From positions 560,208-624,207 of the forward strand of contig NZ_JAAVTK010000002.1 in the NCBI RefSeq assembly GCF_012275535.1: a DNA stretch of 64,000 nucleotides, written 5' to 3'. Source of the DNA: Hymenobacter artigasi (lineage in GTDB: Bacteria; Bacteroidota; Bacteroidia; Cytophagales; Hymenobacteraceae). Both the position numbers and the translations under genes were made by a program. Positions 50,066 through 59,503 of this stretch are shown here, piece after piece. The notes under the pieces were generated by a model that saw nothing but the letters and a program-made list of their open reading frames with translations, was not told where the DNA came from and did no database searches. Position 1 is the stretch's first letter. Every line of letters starts with the position of its first letter.

Positions 50066-52528
50066 CTAAAACGGCACTACTACCTTGGCGCTCAGGCTGC
50101 GGCCGGGGCTGAAAACCCCCAGCCGGCCGGTGGGCGAAGCGCTGTAGTACTCAAAGTATTTCAGGCGGTTGAGGTGGGCTTGGTAGGCCACGTCGAACAG
50201 GTTATCGGCCTGCAATACCAGCTGCACGGCTTCGCGGCCGGCTTTGGTGCGGAAGGTGGTGCCCACGCCGGTGCCGCACAGCACGTAGCCGGGGGTGCGG
50301 GTTTCGGCCCCGTCCACGGCGTAGAAGCGGTTTTGGGCGGCGGTGGCATCTACCGTGAAGCGGAAGTAGCTGTTGGTGAGGCGGCCGCCGGCGCGTTCGG
50401 GCGCCATCAGGCGCAGTTCAGAGCGCGAGGTGGGGGCCGGAATCAGGGGCAGGTAGCGGCCGGCGTCGCCCACCCGCTCGCGCAGGGCCGCATTTTCATT
50501 GAGGCCGATGACCAGGGCCGCGCCGGTGCGCAGGCTGGCCCAGGGCAGGGCCGAGGGGTGGAAATTGAGCGCCACTTCGCCGCCATAGAGGCTGGCCGCC
50601 GCCTGCTGAAACTGGTAGGTGGAGTTGCCCACTGCATCGCGCAGGGGCTGGCCTTGCGCGTCGTACTGCCGGGCCTGGTAGATAAAGTTATCGACGTGGT
50701 TGTAGAAAACCTCCGCGCTCCCCTCAAAGCCGGGGGTTTTGTAGAGGATGCCTAGGTCTTCCTGCACGTTAAATTCGGGGGTGAAGTCGCGGTTGCCTAA
50801 GTACACGATGTGCGCGCCAGGGTCGAGGCCATTGGAGCCGATTTCGGGCACGTTGGGGGCGCGGTAGCCCCGCGCCACGTTGGCCCGCAGCACCAGGCGC
50901 GGCCCCACGGCATAGGAGCCGCCCAGGCTGGCCGACAGCCCGGTATAGGTGCGGCGGAAGCCGGGGTACTGCAGGTCGGCACCGGCCGTGGTCGGCCCGG
51001 CCACGGCATCGAAGCCCGTGGCGGGGTTGGGGGCCACGTAAAAATCGTCCCAGCGCACCTGGCGCATGTCGTAGCGCAGGCCGCCGGTCAGCTCCAGACC
51101 GCCAAACGTTTTTTTCAGCACCCCGAAGCCGCCGAGGTCAAACAGCCGGTAGGGCGGAATGGCAAAATCGGTGGCGTTCAGGTGCTGGTTGGCCTGGCTC
51201 ATGCCGTTGGCGCCCACCGTCAACTCGTAGCCGCGCACGGCGGCCAGCAGGTAGCTGGCCTGGTAGTTCACGGTGGTGAGCTGCAGGTCGAGGCCCGGCT
51301 GGCTAGTGGCGGTGGGGTGGTTGAACTCCTGGCGGTGGTTTTGCTGCACGCCCAGCAGCAGGCGCAGCTCGCCGGTCCCCAGCTTCACCTCGCTGGTGGC
51401 AAAGGCCCGGTAGTGGCGGATGCGCTGGCGCAGGTCGGCAATGCGGTAGCTGTTCAGCTCGTCGTCGCTCACCAGCGGGCGGTTCCCAATGTCGTCTTTA
51501 TTGGCCTCGAACACCTGCCGCGTAAAGCGGCGGCTGAGCGAGTCGCGGCTGCCGTCGGGAATTTCCTGGCGGTCGTCGTAGCTGGTCAGCCACAGGTGCA
51601 CGCCGCCCCAGGCCCTGGCCAGGCCCACCATGCCGGTGAGCTGGGTTTCGGCAAAGCCGGTGTTGTACACGCGGCCGTCCACGGGGTTTTGGTAGTCGCG
51701 GGCCAGGCGGTGGCTGCCGCGCAGGCTGGTCTGAAACCCGTTTTTGTGGTAGTTGAAGGCCAGCGAATTGCCAATCAGGCCGTTCACGCTCTGGTATTCG
51801 GTCAGCGCCTCGCCGTGCAGCTGGCCGGCGGGGCCGCCGGGCAGGGCCGGCAGCAGGTTCACCACCCCGGCCACGGCATCGGAGCCATAGAGCAGGCTGG
51901 CGGGGCCCTTCACCACCTCAATACGGTCCACGCCGTAACCATCCACTTCAATGCCGTGCTCATCGCCCCACTGCTGCCCCTCCTGGCGCAGGCCGTTGAA
52001 CATAGTGAGCACCCGATTATAGCCCAGCCCCCGGATAAACGGCTTGCTGATGTTGGGGCCGGTGGTGACGGCGCTGAGGCCCGGAATGCCCCGCACGGCC
52101 GCATCAATGGCATTGGCGTTGGCATTGAGGCGAATTTCCTTGCCCGACAGGGCCGCGATGGGCACCGGCGAACGGCGAATTTCGGTACCCCGGCTCACGC
52201 CCGTCACCACCACTTCGCTCAGGGTTTTGCCCTCGGCAGTCAGGCGAATGGTCAGGGGCTTATCGGCCGGCACCGTTGCCGAGGGCGTGGCGGTGGCATA
52301 GCCCACGGCGCTCACCTGTAGCCGATGGGAGCCGGCGGGCAGGTTGGGCAGGGCAAAGCGGCCGTTTTCGTCGGCCGTCGCGCCCTGGCTCAGCACCGGC
52401 ACTGCCACGCTGGCGAAGGGCAGCGGCCAGCCGGCCGCGTCCAGCACCTGTCCGCTCAGGCTTTGGGCCCGCAGGACCAGCGGGCCGCTGAACACCAATA
52501 AAAACAGGTACAAGCACTTAACAGACAT
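50066..52528 (-). CDS. TonB-dependent outer-membrane receptor
   Basis: This ~820-aa protein has a signal peptide (CLYLFLLVFSGPLVLRAQ) and a carboxypeptidase-regulatory-like domain (LSGQVLDAAGWPLPFASV, ~25-100). A TonB box-like region LSEVVVTG leads into the plug domain (IRGLGYNRVLTMFNGLRQEG, RIEVVKGPASLLYGSDAVAGVV) and a 22-strand-type barrel ending in ...SAKVVVPF. It imports a substrate, a metal chelate, vitamin or oligosaccharide, across the outer membrane. There is no SusD partner nearby, so a metal or small-molecule ligand is more likely than a polysaccharide. The start may also be at 52537. Confidence 0.92.
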   Translation of the reverse strand: MSVKCLYLFLLVFSGPLVLRAQSLSGQVLDAAGWPLPFASVAVPVLSQGATADENGRFALPNLPAGSHRLQVSAVGYATATPSATVPADKPLTIRLTAEGKTLSEVVVTGVSRGTEIRRSPVPIAALSGKEIRLNANANAIDAAVRGIPGLSAVTTGPNISKPFIRGLGYNRVLTMFNGLRQEGQQWGDEHGIEVDGYGVDRIEVVKGPASLLYGSDAVAGVVNLLPALPGGPAGQLHGEALTEYQSVNGLIGNSLAFNYHKNGFQTSLRGSHRLARDYQNPVDGRVYNTGFAETQLTGMVGLARAWGGVHLWLTSYDDRQEIPDGSRDSLSRRFTRQVFEANKDDIGNRPLVSDDELNSYRIADLRQRIRHYRAFATSEVKLGTGELRLLLGVQQNHRQEFNHPTATSQPGLDLQLTTVNYQASYLLAAVRGYELTVGANGMSQANQHLNATDFAIPPYRLFDLGGFGVLKKTFGGLELTGGLRYDMRQVRWDDFYVAPNPATGFDAVAGPTTAGADLQYPGFRRTYTGLSASLGGSYAVGPRLVLRANVARGYRAPNVPEIGSNGLDPGAHIVYLGNRDFTPEFNVQEDLGILYKTPGFEGSAEVFYNHVDNFIYQARQYDAQGQPLRDAVGNSTYQFQQAAASLYGGEVALNFHPSALPWASLRTGAALVIGLNENAALRERVGDAGRYLPLIPAPTSRSELRLMAPERAGGRLTNSYFRFTVDATAAQNRFYAVDGAETRTPGYVLCGTGVGTTFRTKAGREAVQLVLQADNLFDVAYQAHLNRLKYFEYYSASPTGRLGVFSPGRSLSAKVVVPF

Positions 52529-52537
52529 GGCAGGCAT

Positions 52538-53379
52538 GGCTTGGCGTAAAAAACCAGGGAGTGCCCCTGCCCTAATAACAAGCCGAACAAAAGTACGTGC
52601 ATTTTTTAGGTTAGTCTAAAAATTAATTTAGCATGCACTAAAAATGACATCTAATGCCGTTGAAAAAAGGCCTCATACTATTGTTATCCAGAATATTACA
52701 CAAATCAAATAATACTAAACACGTAACCTTTTGCATCTCGTCGTTGCTGCTGGTGTTTGGGTATTTGTGCAAATGCGCAACCCTGGTTTTTGCCTAGCCC
52801 GAAGGCAGCATGGCGGGGCAATTGAAGCCCTGGCGCATCCGAACCAGTTGAGGCACCTGCCCTATGGGCCTCCCGATGAGTTCTGCTTTTATGACCGGGT
52901 ACTCCCCTTCACACCAGAAATCGGTTGCCGCCCCCTAATCAACTTATAAGTAAGCCGATAAATGGCGCAAATCAGCCCGGATTCACGCCAACAGGCCATC
53001 GCCTATTATCGGAATGTTGCAAAAACGGAGCGTTGTCGGCTTCGGCGGTGCACACAACTTTAGTACCCGAAATTCCGTTTCGAAGACACAGCAACGCTGG
53101 CCGCCGACCTTAACCCGAACAACCTCAGCCTGACGCCCCAGGCCCGTAGGGTGCAACGGCTGCAAGCAACCACCGAGGTCGGGCAGGCTGCTCTGCGGGC
53201 CCTGACTGACACAAAGCTGCGGGCCACGGCCGCGCCTTAAGTAGCCGGTTAGCTCCGGCTCGGCGCTTTACCGTCCGGCGGGCGGGCAGACTGTTAACTT
53301 GCCAGCCGGGCATGCTGCCACTGGCGGCGCACGGGCAGGCGGCCTGCGGGCCGCAAACCCCTTTACTTTTTTTTAGTTG
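52538..53379. other. Intergenic region with AT-rich part and possible coding remnant
   Basis: The first part (52600-52740) is AT-rich and probably holds the TonB receptor promoter. The middle carries only short, unconvincing frames. From about 53064 to 53240 (+) one frame reads FRFEDTATLAADLNPNNLSL then TPQARRVQRLQATTEVGQAA and stops at TAA. It looks protein-like but has no start and no recognised homologue, so it may be a decayed gene fragment. Confidence 0.35.
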
Positions 53380-54621
53380 ATGAGCTTATTTACTTTTTCC
53401 GCCTCGCTCCTAACGCTGGCTGCTTTATTTTCCTATCTGAACGCCCGGTTTATGCGCCGACCGGCGGGCATTATGTTTTTGCTGCTGGGCGTGGGCGTGG
53501 CGCTGGGCGTGCTGGCCTGGGGCCACATTGTGCCGAGCTTCACCGTTGCCGTGCGCGGGGCGCTGCTCCGGTTCGATTTCACGGAGTTTCTCATGGGCTC
53601 GGTGCTGAGCTTTCTGCTCTTTGCCGGCTCGCTGCACGTGCGGGTAGATGCCCTGAGAGCCGTGTGGCGCAGCATTGCGGCCTATTCCACGCTGGGAGTG
53701 CTGCTGGCTACCGGGCTGGTGGGCCTGGGCACCTATGTCCTGCTGCACCTGGCTGGCGTGGAGCTGCCGCTGCTGCCCTGCCTGCTGTTTGGGGCGCTCA
53801 TTGCCCCCACCGACCCCATTGCCGTGCTGGGCATCCTGAAAACTACGGACCTCGATAAGAACATTGAAACCAACCTGGCTGGCGAGTCGCTCTTCAACGA
53901 CGGCTTTGGGGTGGTGGTATTTGTGACCTTGCTGGAGGTGGCCACGCCTGGCGAAACGCCCAGCGCCGGCTCGGCGGCCCTGCTGCTGCTGCGCGAGGCC
54001 GGCGGCGGCCTGCTGGCCGGCGGCGTGCTGGCCTACGTGGGCTACCGCCTCATCAAAACCGTGGACCACTTCCAGACCGAAGTCATGCTGACCCTGGCCC
54101 TGGTAATGGGCGGCTACGCGCTGTGCCACGCGCTGGGCGTGTCGGGGCCGCTGGCCATGGTGGTGGCGGGCCTGGCCATTGGCAACGTAAGCCGCAGCGG
54201 GGCGGTGTCGGACACTACGCGCGACTACCTGGAAAAGTTCTGGGAGGCGCTCGACGAGGTGCTCAACGCCGTGCTCTTCGTGCTTATGGGCCTGGAGCTG
54301 GTCGTGATTGGGGTCAGCCCGTTTTACCTGGGGCTGGGCGTGGCGGCGGCCGTGCTGGCCTTGCTGGTGCGTTACGTGGTGCTCACGCTTACGACGGGGC
54401 TGTTGGGCCTGTCGCGGCAGCTGCCGCCGCGCACGCTGGCCATTCTGAGCTGGGGCGGGCTGCGCGGGGGCATTTCGCTGGCCCTGGCCCTGGGCCTGCC
54501 CACGGGCCTGCACCCCGAAGTATTTGTGCCCATGACGTTTGCCGTGGTGCTGTTTTCGGCCGTTGTGCAGGGGCTTACGTTAAAGAGGCTACTGGGCTGG
54601 CTCACCAGCCGTCCAGCTTAA
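53380..54621 (+). CDS. Sodium/proton antiporter, CPA1 (NhaP-like) family
   Basis: This 413-aa membrane protein of about 12 segments carries the CPA1 signatures APTDPIAVLGILK and LAGESLFNDGFGVVVF and ends RTLAILSWGGLRGGISLALALGLP. It exchanges Na+ (or K+) for H+ in the inner membrane. The start ATG at 53380 follows an in-frame TTG at 53377. No regulatory C-terminal domain is present, unlike longer family members. It begins a run of ion-related genes on the + strand. Confidence 0.92.
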   Translation: MSLFTFSASLLTLAALFSYLNARFMRRPAGIMFLLLGVGVALGVLAWGHIVPSFTVAVRGALLRFDFTEFLMGSVLSFLLFAGSLHVRVDALRAVWRSIAAYSTLGVLLATGLVGLGTYVLLHLAGVELPLLPCLLFGALIAPTDPIAVLGILKTTDLDKNIETNLAGESLFNDGFGVVVFVTLLEVATPGETPSAGSAALLLLREAGGGLLAGGVLAYVGYRLIKTVDHFQTEVMLTLALVMGGYALCHALGVSGPLAMVVAGLAIGNVSRSGAVSDTTRDYLEKFWEALDEVLNAVLFVLMGLELVVIGVSPFYLGLGVAAAVLALLVRYVVLTLTTGLLGLSRQLPPRTLAILSWGGLRGGISLALALGLPTGLHPEVFVPMTFAVVLFSAVVQGLTLKRLLGWLTSRPA

Positions 54622-54661
54622 CCGGGCCACCGGGCCCGCGTTTGTTTTTGTACCATTTATA

Positions 54662-55081
54662 ATGCTCCCCACCCAAAATTATTTTGCCAACGCCGTTGGC
54701 TCAGTGGATTTTTCCCCCGAAGACGGCTACGTGCACCTGCACTGGTCGGGCACGTCCATGACGAGCCCCGAGTTTCGGGCCCTCTACACGCATGCCCACA
54801 ACCTGCTGCGCCGCTACCCGCTGCGCGGCCTGCTGGCCGACCACCGCGCCATGCCCGCCGCCCCCGACCCCGCCGACCGCGACTGGCTGCTGAATACCTG
54901 GCTGCCCGCCGTGCTGGAAGACACTGCCTTTGAGCGCTACGCCGTAGTGCCCACCCTCACGCCCGACACCCGCCTGCACACGCCCGCCGTGGCCGCCCAA
55001 ATGCGCCGGTCAGTCACCACGGCCTTTTTTGAGGAGATTCCACCCGCCACGGAATGGTTGCGAGCGGATGAAGCCGTGTAG
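54662..55081 (+). CDS. Small protein, SpoIIAA/STAS-like, function unknown
   Basis: This 139-aa protein has no signal peptide or membrane segment. The pattern YVHLHWSGTSMTSPEFRALY and LRGLLADHRAMPAAPDPADR recalls the SpoIIAA/STAS-like small proteins common in Hymenobacter-type genomes. I cannot assign a function. It starts 41 bases after the antiporter gene and is followed 76 bases later by an MscS gene, so all three could be co-transcribed. Confidence 0.6.
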   Translation: MLPTQNYFANAVGSVDFSPEDGYVHLHWSGTSMTSPEFRALYTHAHNLLRRYPLRGLLADHRAMPAAPDPADRDWLLNTWLPAVLEDTAFERYAVVPTLTPDTRLHTPAVAAQMRRSVTTAFFEEIPPATEWLRADEAV

Positions 55082-55156
55082 ACGCCCGATGAGCATGATG
55101 TTCCCGTTGACTTTCCTGGATTTTAACGAGCCCCACTCCCTCAACCAGCTGCGTCT

Positions 55157-56059
55157 ATGCTAGAGGAATTTTCCGCTGTATTCCATACTTACTGGACCCA
55201 GTTTCTGTTTGTGCTGCCGCGCCTGCTGGTGGCGGCGGTGCTGCTGGCCGTGGTGTGGCTGGCTTCGAGCCGGCTGCGCAGCTTCCTCACGGCCAGGCTC
55301 GCAGCTCATTCGGCCGACCCACTGCTCACCAATTTCCTCACGCAGGTGGGGCGCTGGCTGCTGGTGCTGGGCGGGTTGCTGCTGGCCCTGCAAATCATCG
55401 GGTTTTCGGGCGTGGTGGGCGGGCTGCTGGGCGGGCTGGGCTTGTCGGCATTCCTGGTGGGCTTTGCTTTTAAGGACATTGCGGAGAACTTCCTGGCCGG
55501 CGTCATTCTGGCCTTCAACCGGCCCTTCAACGTCAACGACAGCATTCAGGTGAAGGACCACATGGGCCGGGTGATGGAGCTGAACCTGCGCACGACGCGC
55601 ATCAAAACCTACGACGGCAAGGATATTTACGTGCCCAATTCGGTGCTGCTGAAAGAGTCGGTCACGAACTTTACCCGCGACGGTTTCATTCGGCAGGACT
55701 TCCTGGTTGGTATCGACTACGAGGCCGACGTGCCCACCGTGATAGAAGCCATCAGCGGCCAGCTGCGGCAGGAGGCCGAAGTGCTCCAGACACTTCCGCA
55801 CGAGCCCTTCATCATCGTGCACGAGCTGGCTACCAGCACCGTAAACCTGAAAGTGTTTTTCTGGACGGAATCGGAAGAATACCGACGCGGCGTGCTGGAG
55901 CTGCGCTCGCGCGTGATGAACCGCGTGAAAACCGTGCTCATGGCCGCCGACAATGTGTCGCTGCCCGCCGACATTGTGGAGATGCAATTCCCCAAAAACC
56001 TGCCCGAGCTGCGCGTACGGGTAATAGACCAGGCCCCGGCCAGCACGCCGGCCGCTTAA
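55157..56059 (+). CDS. Mechanosensitive channel MscS family (copy 1)
   Basis: This 300-aa protein has two clear N-terminal membrane segments and the MscS pore helix (GLLGGLGLSAFLVGFAFKDI AENF region at ~100-120). A beta domain follows (FNRPFNVNDSIQVKDHMG, TRIKTYDGKDIYVPNSVL) and then the C-terminal alpha/beta domain. It opens when membrane tension rises and releases solutes on osmotic downshift. It is one of three MscS paralogues within 6.5 kb. The end runs to within 46 bases of the DUF389 gene. Confidence 0.93.
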   Translation: MLEEFSAVFHTYWTQFLFVLPRLLVAAVLLAVVWLASSRLRSFLTARLAAHSADPLLTNFLTQVGRWLLVLGGLLLALQIIGFSGVVGGLLGGLGLSAFLVGFAFKDIAENFLAGVILAFNRPFNVNDSIQVKDHMGRVMELNLRTTRIKTYDGKDIYVPNSVLLKESVTNFTRDGFIRQDFLVGIDYEADVPTVIEAISGQLRQEAEVLQTLPHEPFIIVHELATSTVNLKVFFWTESEEYRRGVLELRSRVMNRVKTVLMAADNVSLPADIVEMQFPKNLPELRVRVIDQAPASTPAA

Positions 56060-56104
56060 ATATGCCCCTAGCCTCCGGTGCGGCTCCCGCGCCTATCTTG
56101 CCGC

Positions 56105-57517
56105 ATGTTTGACGTCCTGCTCCGCTTTCTGCACATCCGCTTTCTGCTCACCGATGACATGGCCGAGCCGGCCGAGATTCAGGCCGACGTAGAGGCGGGA
56201 ATTGCGTTTCGGGGTACTAATCTGTGGGTACTGATTTTCGCCATTCTGGTGGCATCGGTGGGGCTGAATGTGAATTCGACGGCCGTTATCATCGGAGCCA
56301 TGCTGATTTCGCCCCTGATGGGCCCCATCGTGGGCATCGGCTACGGGGCGGCTACGCTGGAACTGAACCTGATTCAGCGCGGGCTCAAGAGCCTGTTCAC
56401 GGCCTCGACGTTCAGCCTGCTGGTTTCGGCCCTGTATTTCCGCCTCACGCCCCTCACCGATGCCGGCTCCGAGCTGCTGTCGCGCACCGTGCCCACCACC
56501 TGGGACGTGCTCATTGCCCTGTTTGGCGGGGCGGCCGGGGCCGTGGCCCTCACCCGCAAGGGCCACACCAATGCCATTCCCGGGGTGGCCATTGCCACGG
56601 CCCTGATGCCGCCGCTGTGCACGGCCGGCTACGGGCTGGCCACGGCGCACTGGTCGTTTCTGTTTGGGGCGCTGTATTTGTTCTCCATCAACTGCGTGTT
56701 TATTGCCCTGGCTACCTTTCTGGTGTGCCGGGTGCTGCCACTGCCCAGGCACACCTTCGTGAGCGTGAAGCGGGCGCGGCGGGTGCAGCTGGGCATTTGG
56801 GCGGTGGCGCTGCTCACGGCCGCGCCCAGCGTGTACCTGGCCGTGGGCATCGTGCGCGATGGCACCTTTACGCACAACGCCCAGCGCTTCGTGGACGAGC
56901 AGCTGAACCTGCCGGGCACCTACGTCGTCACCAGCCGCATCAAGCCCCGGGCCCACACCATCAACGTGCTGCTGGCTGGCCAGCGGCTCACGGCGGCGCA
57001 GCTGCAAAAGGCCCGCACGCAGCTCAATAGCTACCGCCTGGCCGGTGCCGGCCTCACCGTGCGCCAGGGCCTGGCCCGCCTCGACTCCACCGATACGCAG
57101 GCCCTGCGCAGCAGTGTGCTCGAAGACGTGCGCAGCCGCCAGGAACAAAGCCTGGTGGGCTACGAAACCCGTTTGGCCCAGCTTCAGAAGCTGCTGTCCA
57201 ACCCCGATAGCGCTGCCGTTGGCCTGCCCGGCGCGGTTTCGCTGCTGCGCGAAGTGCAGATAGAGCACCCCACCGTGCGCCAGCTGGGCCTGAGCCGCCT
57301 GGTGCGCCCCGCCGCCGACTCGCTGCGGGCCGATACCACCGTGCTGGTGGCCGTGCGCACCCGCCGCCCGCTGCCCGCCGCCGAGGAGCGTCGCCTGGCC
57401 GCCTGGCTGAGCCTGCGGGCCGGCAACCGCCAGCGCGTGCGCCTGCTCGTTGAGCCGCAGAATGACCCCGCCCCCCGGCCGGCCCCCACCCGCCGGAAAC
57501 CGTCGCGCCGCAAGTAG
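56105..57517 (+). CDS. DUF389 (TIGR00341) membrane protein with C-terminal extension
   Basis: This 470-aa protein has the DUF389 membrane core at ~40-260: LWVLIFAILVASVGLNVNST, VIIGAMLISPLMGPIVGIGYG, PGVAIATALMPPLCTAGYGL, FLFGALYLFSINCVFI. A ~210-residue soluble C-terminal part follows, Leu/Arg/Ala-rich with helical stretches. The family has no firm function. I chose the ATG at 56105; the in-frame upstream start at 56078 is less likely. It follows the first MscS gene and is probably in the same operon. Confidence 0.88.
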   Translation: MFDVLLRFLHIRFLLTDDMAEPAEIQADVEAGIAFRGTNLWVLIFAILVASVGLNVNSTAVIIGAMLISPLMGPIVGIGYGAATLELNLIQRGLKSLFTASTFSLLVSALYFRLTPLTDAGSELLSRTVPTTWDVLIALFGGAAGAVALTRKGHTNAIPGVAIATALMPPLCTAGYGLATAHWSFLFGALYLFSINCVFIALATFLVCRVLPLPRHTFVSVKRARRVQLGIWAVALLTAAPSVYLAVGIVRDGTFTHNAQRFVDEQLNLPGTYVVTSRIKPRAHTINVLLAGQRLTAAQLQKARTQLNSYRLAGAGLTVRQGLARLDSTDTQALRSSVLEDVRSRQEQSLVGYETRLAQLQKLLSNPDSAAVGLPGAVSLLREVQIEHPTVRQLGLSRLVRPAADSLRADTTVLVAVRTRRPLPAAEERRLAAWLSLRAGNRQRVRLLVEPQNDPAPRPAPTRRKPSRRK

Positions 57518-57652
57518 GCGCACCGGCACAAGTGGACGGGGTTGCGCCCCGCCCCTACCGCTATCGAAATGAACTTGCCGGCCCCAACCCCGTAAAACCA
57601 AGAGAGCCCCATGGGCTTTCACGCTCATTTTCAAAAATAAATCCCTCATATT

Positions 57653-57991
57653 ATGAAGTATTTTCCTACAGGCCTTAGCTGCTTATTTGCCCTGATTTGC
57701 CTTGCCGGGAGCGGCTGTTCGCTGGGCCATTCGGCCAGCGACGACCTCAAATCGACGAACCCCGCCGTAGTGCTACAGGCCCAAAAGGTGGTCGACCTCC
57801 AGCAGCAGGTAGATGCGCAGGAGAAAGCCTACAGCAACCAGAAAGACGCCGTGAAAGACCGGGAGCGAGCCGTTGATAAACAGAAAGAGGAAGCCGATGT
57901 CGAGAAGAAGCGACTCGACGCCCTGAAAAGCCAGCTCGACGGGGCCAAGCAGAACCTGAAAGGCGTGAAAACGCAGGCCAAAACCCAGTAG
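57653..57991 (+). CDS. Small coiled-coil lipoprotein (copy 1)
   Basis: This 112-aa protein has a lipobox (LIC)LAGSGC with Cys at residue 22-23. DLKSTNPAVVLQAQKVVDLQ follows, then a long charged heptad-rich coiled coil, and it ends DGAKQNLKGVKTQAKTQ. It resembles the protein at 59145-59426 in the 'DL-S-NPAV' line and the 'G(A/S)KQNL-G(V/I)K' end. It is expected as an envelope-anchored spacer or scaffold, perhaps for the neighbouring channels. Function unknown. Confidence 0.75.
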   Translation: MKYFPTGLSCLFALICLAGSGCSLGHSASDDLKSTNPAVVLQAQKVVDLQQQVDAQEKAYSNQKDAVKDRERAVDKQKEEADVEKKRLDALKSQLDGAKQNLKGVKTQAKTQ

Positions 57992-58090
57992 CGGGCGGGT
58001 ACCGATGGCCGGTTGCAGGGTGGCCGGTTGTCAGGCAAGAAATGTCGCCTGGCAACTGACACCCAATATATTACACCCAAAACATTATCC

Positions 58091-59086
58091 ATGAGGCAAT
58101 TGCTGACCGGACTCCGCTACCTGCTGGCAACGCTGAGCGCGTTGGCACTGCTGCTGACGCTGGTTTCGGTGGTGCCGTCGAGCAAATGGTGGGTGCAGGT
58201 ACTGGGCTTCCCCCGGCTCCAGGCGCTGGTGGTGCTGGCGGTGCTGCTGCTGGGGTGGCTGGCGCTGCGCTGGCCGGCGCACCGGCGGGTGCGGCAGGGG
58301 CTGCTCATCGGCCTGGGAGCAAGCATTTGCGTGCAGGTCTTTTTTCTGTGGCCCTACCTGCCCTTTGCCCCCAAAGACGTGCCCACTGCCCGGGCCGGGG
58401 CCAGCACCCGGCTTCGCATTCTGGTAATCAACGTATTGATGAAAAACCGCCAGGACGAGCGCCTGCGGCAGCTGGTGAAGGCCGTGCAGCCCGATGTGCT
58501 GCTGGCCCTGGAGCCCGATGCCTGGTGGGCGCGGGCCCTGCGCCCCCTGCAGCCCGCCTACCCCTACCGCGTGGAGCTGCCCCGCGATGACGCCTACGGC
58601 ATGATACTTTACTCGCGCCTGCCGCTGGCCCATACGCAGGTGCAAAACCTGCTCCAGCACGGCGTGCCGTCCATTCGCACGCGGCTGCAGCTGCCCGATG
58701 GCCGCCAGGTCACGTTTTTTGGCATTCATCCCACGCCGCCCATCCCCGATACCTACCCCGACGGCGTGGGCCTGCGCGGCAAGGCGCTGCAAAAGGTGAC
58801 CGATGCGGTACGGCAGAATGAGCGCCCCACCATCGTGGCTGGCGACTTCAACGACGTGAGTTGGTCGAGCACCATTCACCAGCTTACCCGCGAGGGCGAG
58901 CTGCACGACGTGAGCCTCGGACGCGGCCTGTACAACACGTTTGATGCCCGCTCGACGCTGGCCCGCTGGCCGCTCGACCACTTTTTTGTCAGTGAGCCGT
59001 TTCAGGTAGTAGCGCTGAAACGCCTGCCCGATGTGGGCTCCGACCATTTCCCTTTGTACATCGAGCTGGCGCTGCCTGACCAATAG
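58091..59086 (+). CDS. Membrane-anchored endonuclease/exonuclease/phosphatase-family enzyme
   Basis: This 331-aa protein has three N-terminal membrane segments (LRYLLATLSALALLLTLVSV and two more) and a C-terminal EEP domain. The EEP motifs are VINVLMKNRQDERL, LLALEPDAWW, TFFGIHPTPP, TIVAGDFNDVSWSS and PDVGSDHFPLYIELAL. The Asp/Asn/His residues of this Mg2+-dependent phosphoesterase fold are in place. Substrates may be lipids (sphingomyelinase-like), nucleic acids or inositol phosphates. It sits between the two related lipoproteins. The ATG at 58091 is the likely start; upstream frame is not conserved. Confidence 0.88.
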   Translation: MRQLLTGLRYLLATLSALALLLTLVSVVPSSKWWVQVLGFPRLQALVVLAVLLLGWLALRWPAHRRVRQGLLIGLGASICVQVFFLWPYLPFAPKDVPTARAGASTRLRILVINVLMKNRQDERLRQLVKAVQPDVLLALEPDAWWARALRPLQPAYPYRVELPRDDAYGMILYSRLPLAHTQVQNLLQHGVPSIRTRLQLPDGRQVTFFGIHPTPPIPDTYPDGVGLRGKALQKVTDAVRQNERPTIVAGDFNDVSWSSTIHQLTREGELHDVSLGRGLYNTFDARSTLARWPLDHFFVSEPFQVVALKRLPDVGSDHFPLYIELALPDQ

Positions 59087-59144
59087 GTCTTTTCACTGAC
59101 AAGCATCACGTTACAGTTACTCAACCTTCTAACGCACCAAACCG

Positions 59145-59426
59145 ATGAGCACCTCTTCTTTTTCCAGCATCTTACTTCTGGTCGGCACCCTGGCCTTGGC
59201 CGGCTGCCAATCGGGGACCGAAGCACCCGTGGCGGCCGACCTCAATTCGGCTAACCCGGCCGTGGCCGAGCAGGCCCGCAAAGTGCAGGAGCTAACCACC
59301 CAGATTGCCCAGCAAAAGGCCGTTATCGAAACCGAGAAAAACAAACTTACCGCCATGGAGCAGCAGCTGGAAGGGTCGAAGCAGAACCTGGAAGGCATCA
59401 AGAAAGAAGTCCAGGCAACGCCCTAA
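59145..59426 (+). CDS. Small coiled-coil lipoprotein (copy 2)
   Basis: This 93-aa protein has a lipobox (LALAGC at residues 16-21), then DLNSANPAVAEQARKVQELT, a heptad-rich helix, and SKQNLEGIKKEVQATP. It is a shorter paralogue of the lipoprotein at 57653-57991. Both lie around the EEP gene and upstream of two MscS genes, so a shared envelope role is likely. No function is known. Confidence 0.75.
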   Translation: MSTSSFSSILLLVGTLALAGCQSGTEAPVAADLNSANPAVAEQARKVQELTTQIAQQKAVIETEKNKLTAMEQQLEGSKQNLEGIKKEVQATP

Positions 59427-59503
59427 ATTCCACCGGCCCGGCCAGCTGACGCGGGAATGATTCCCGCATTACCTCCCTTTTCCGCACCTCCTTATTTAGC
59501 TAC

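Noticed and set aside
59451..59467. GCGGGAATGATTCCCGC hairpin after the second lipoprotein gene as terminator
   Set aside because: The stem is short and followed by only a weak T/C stretch; evidence is too thin for a terminator call.
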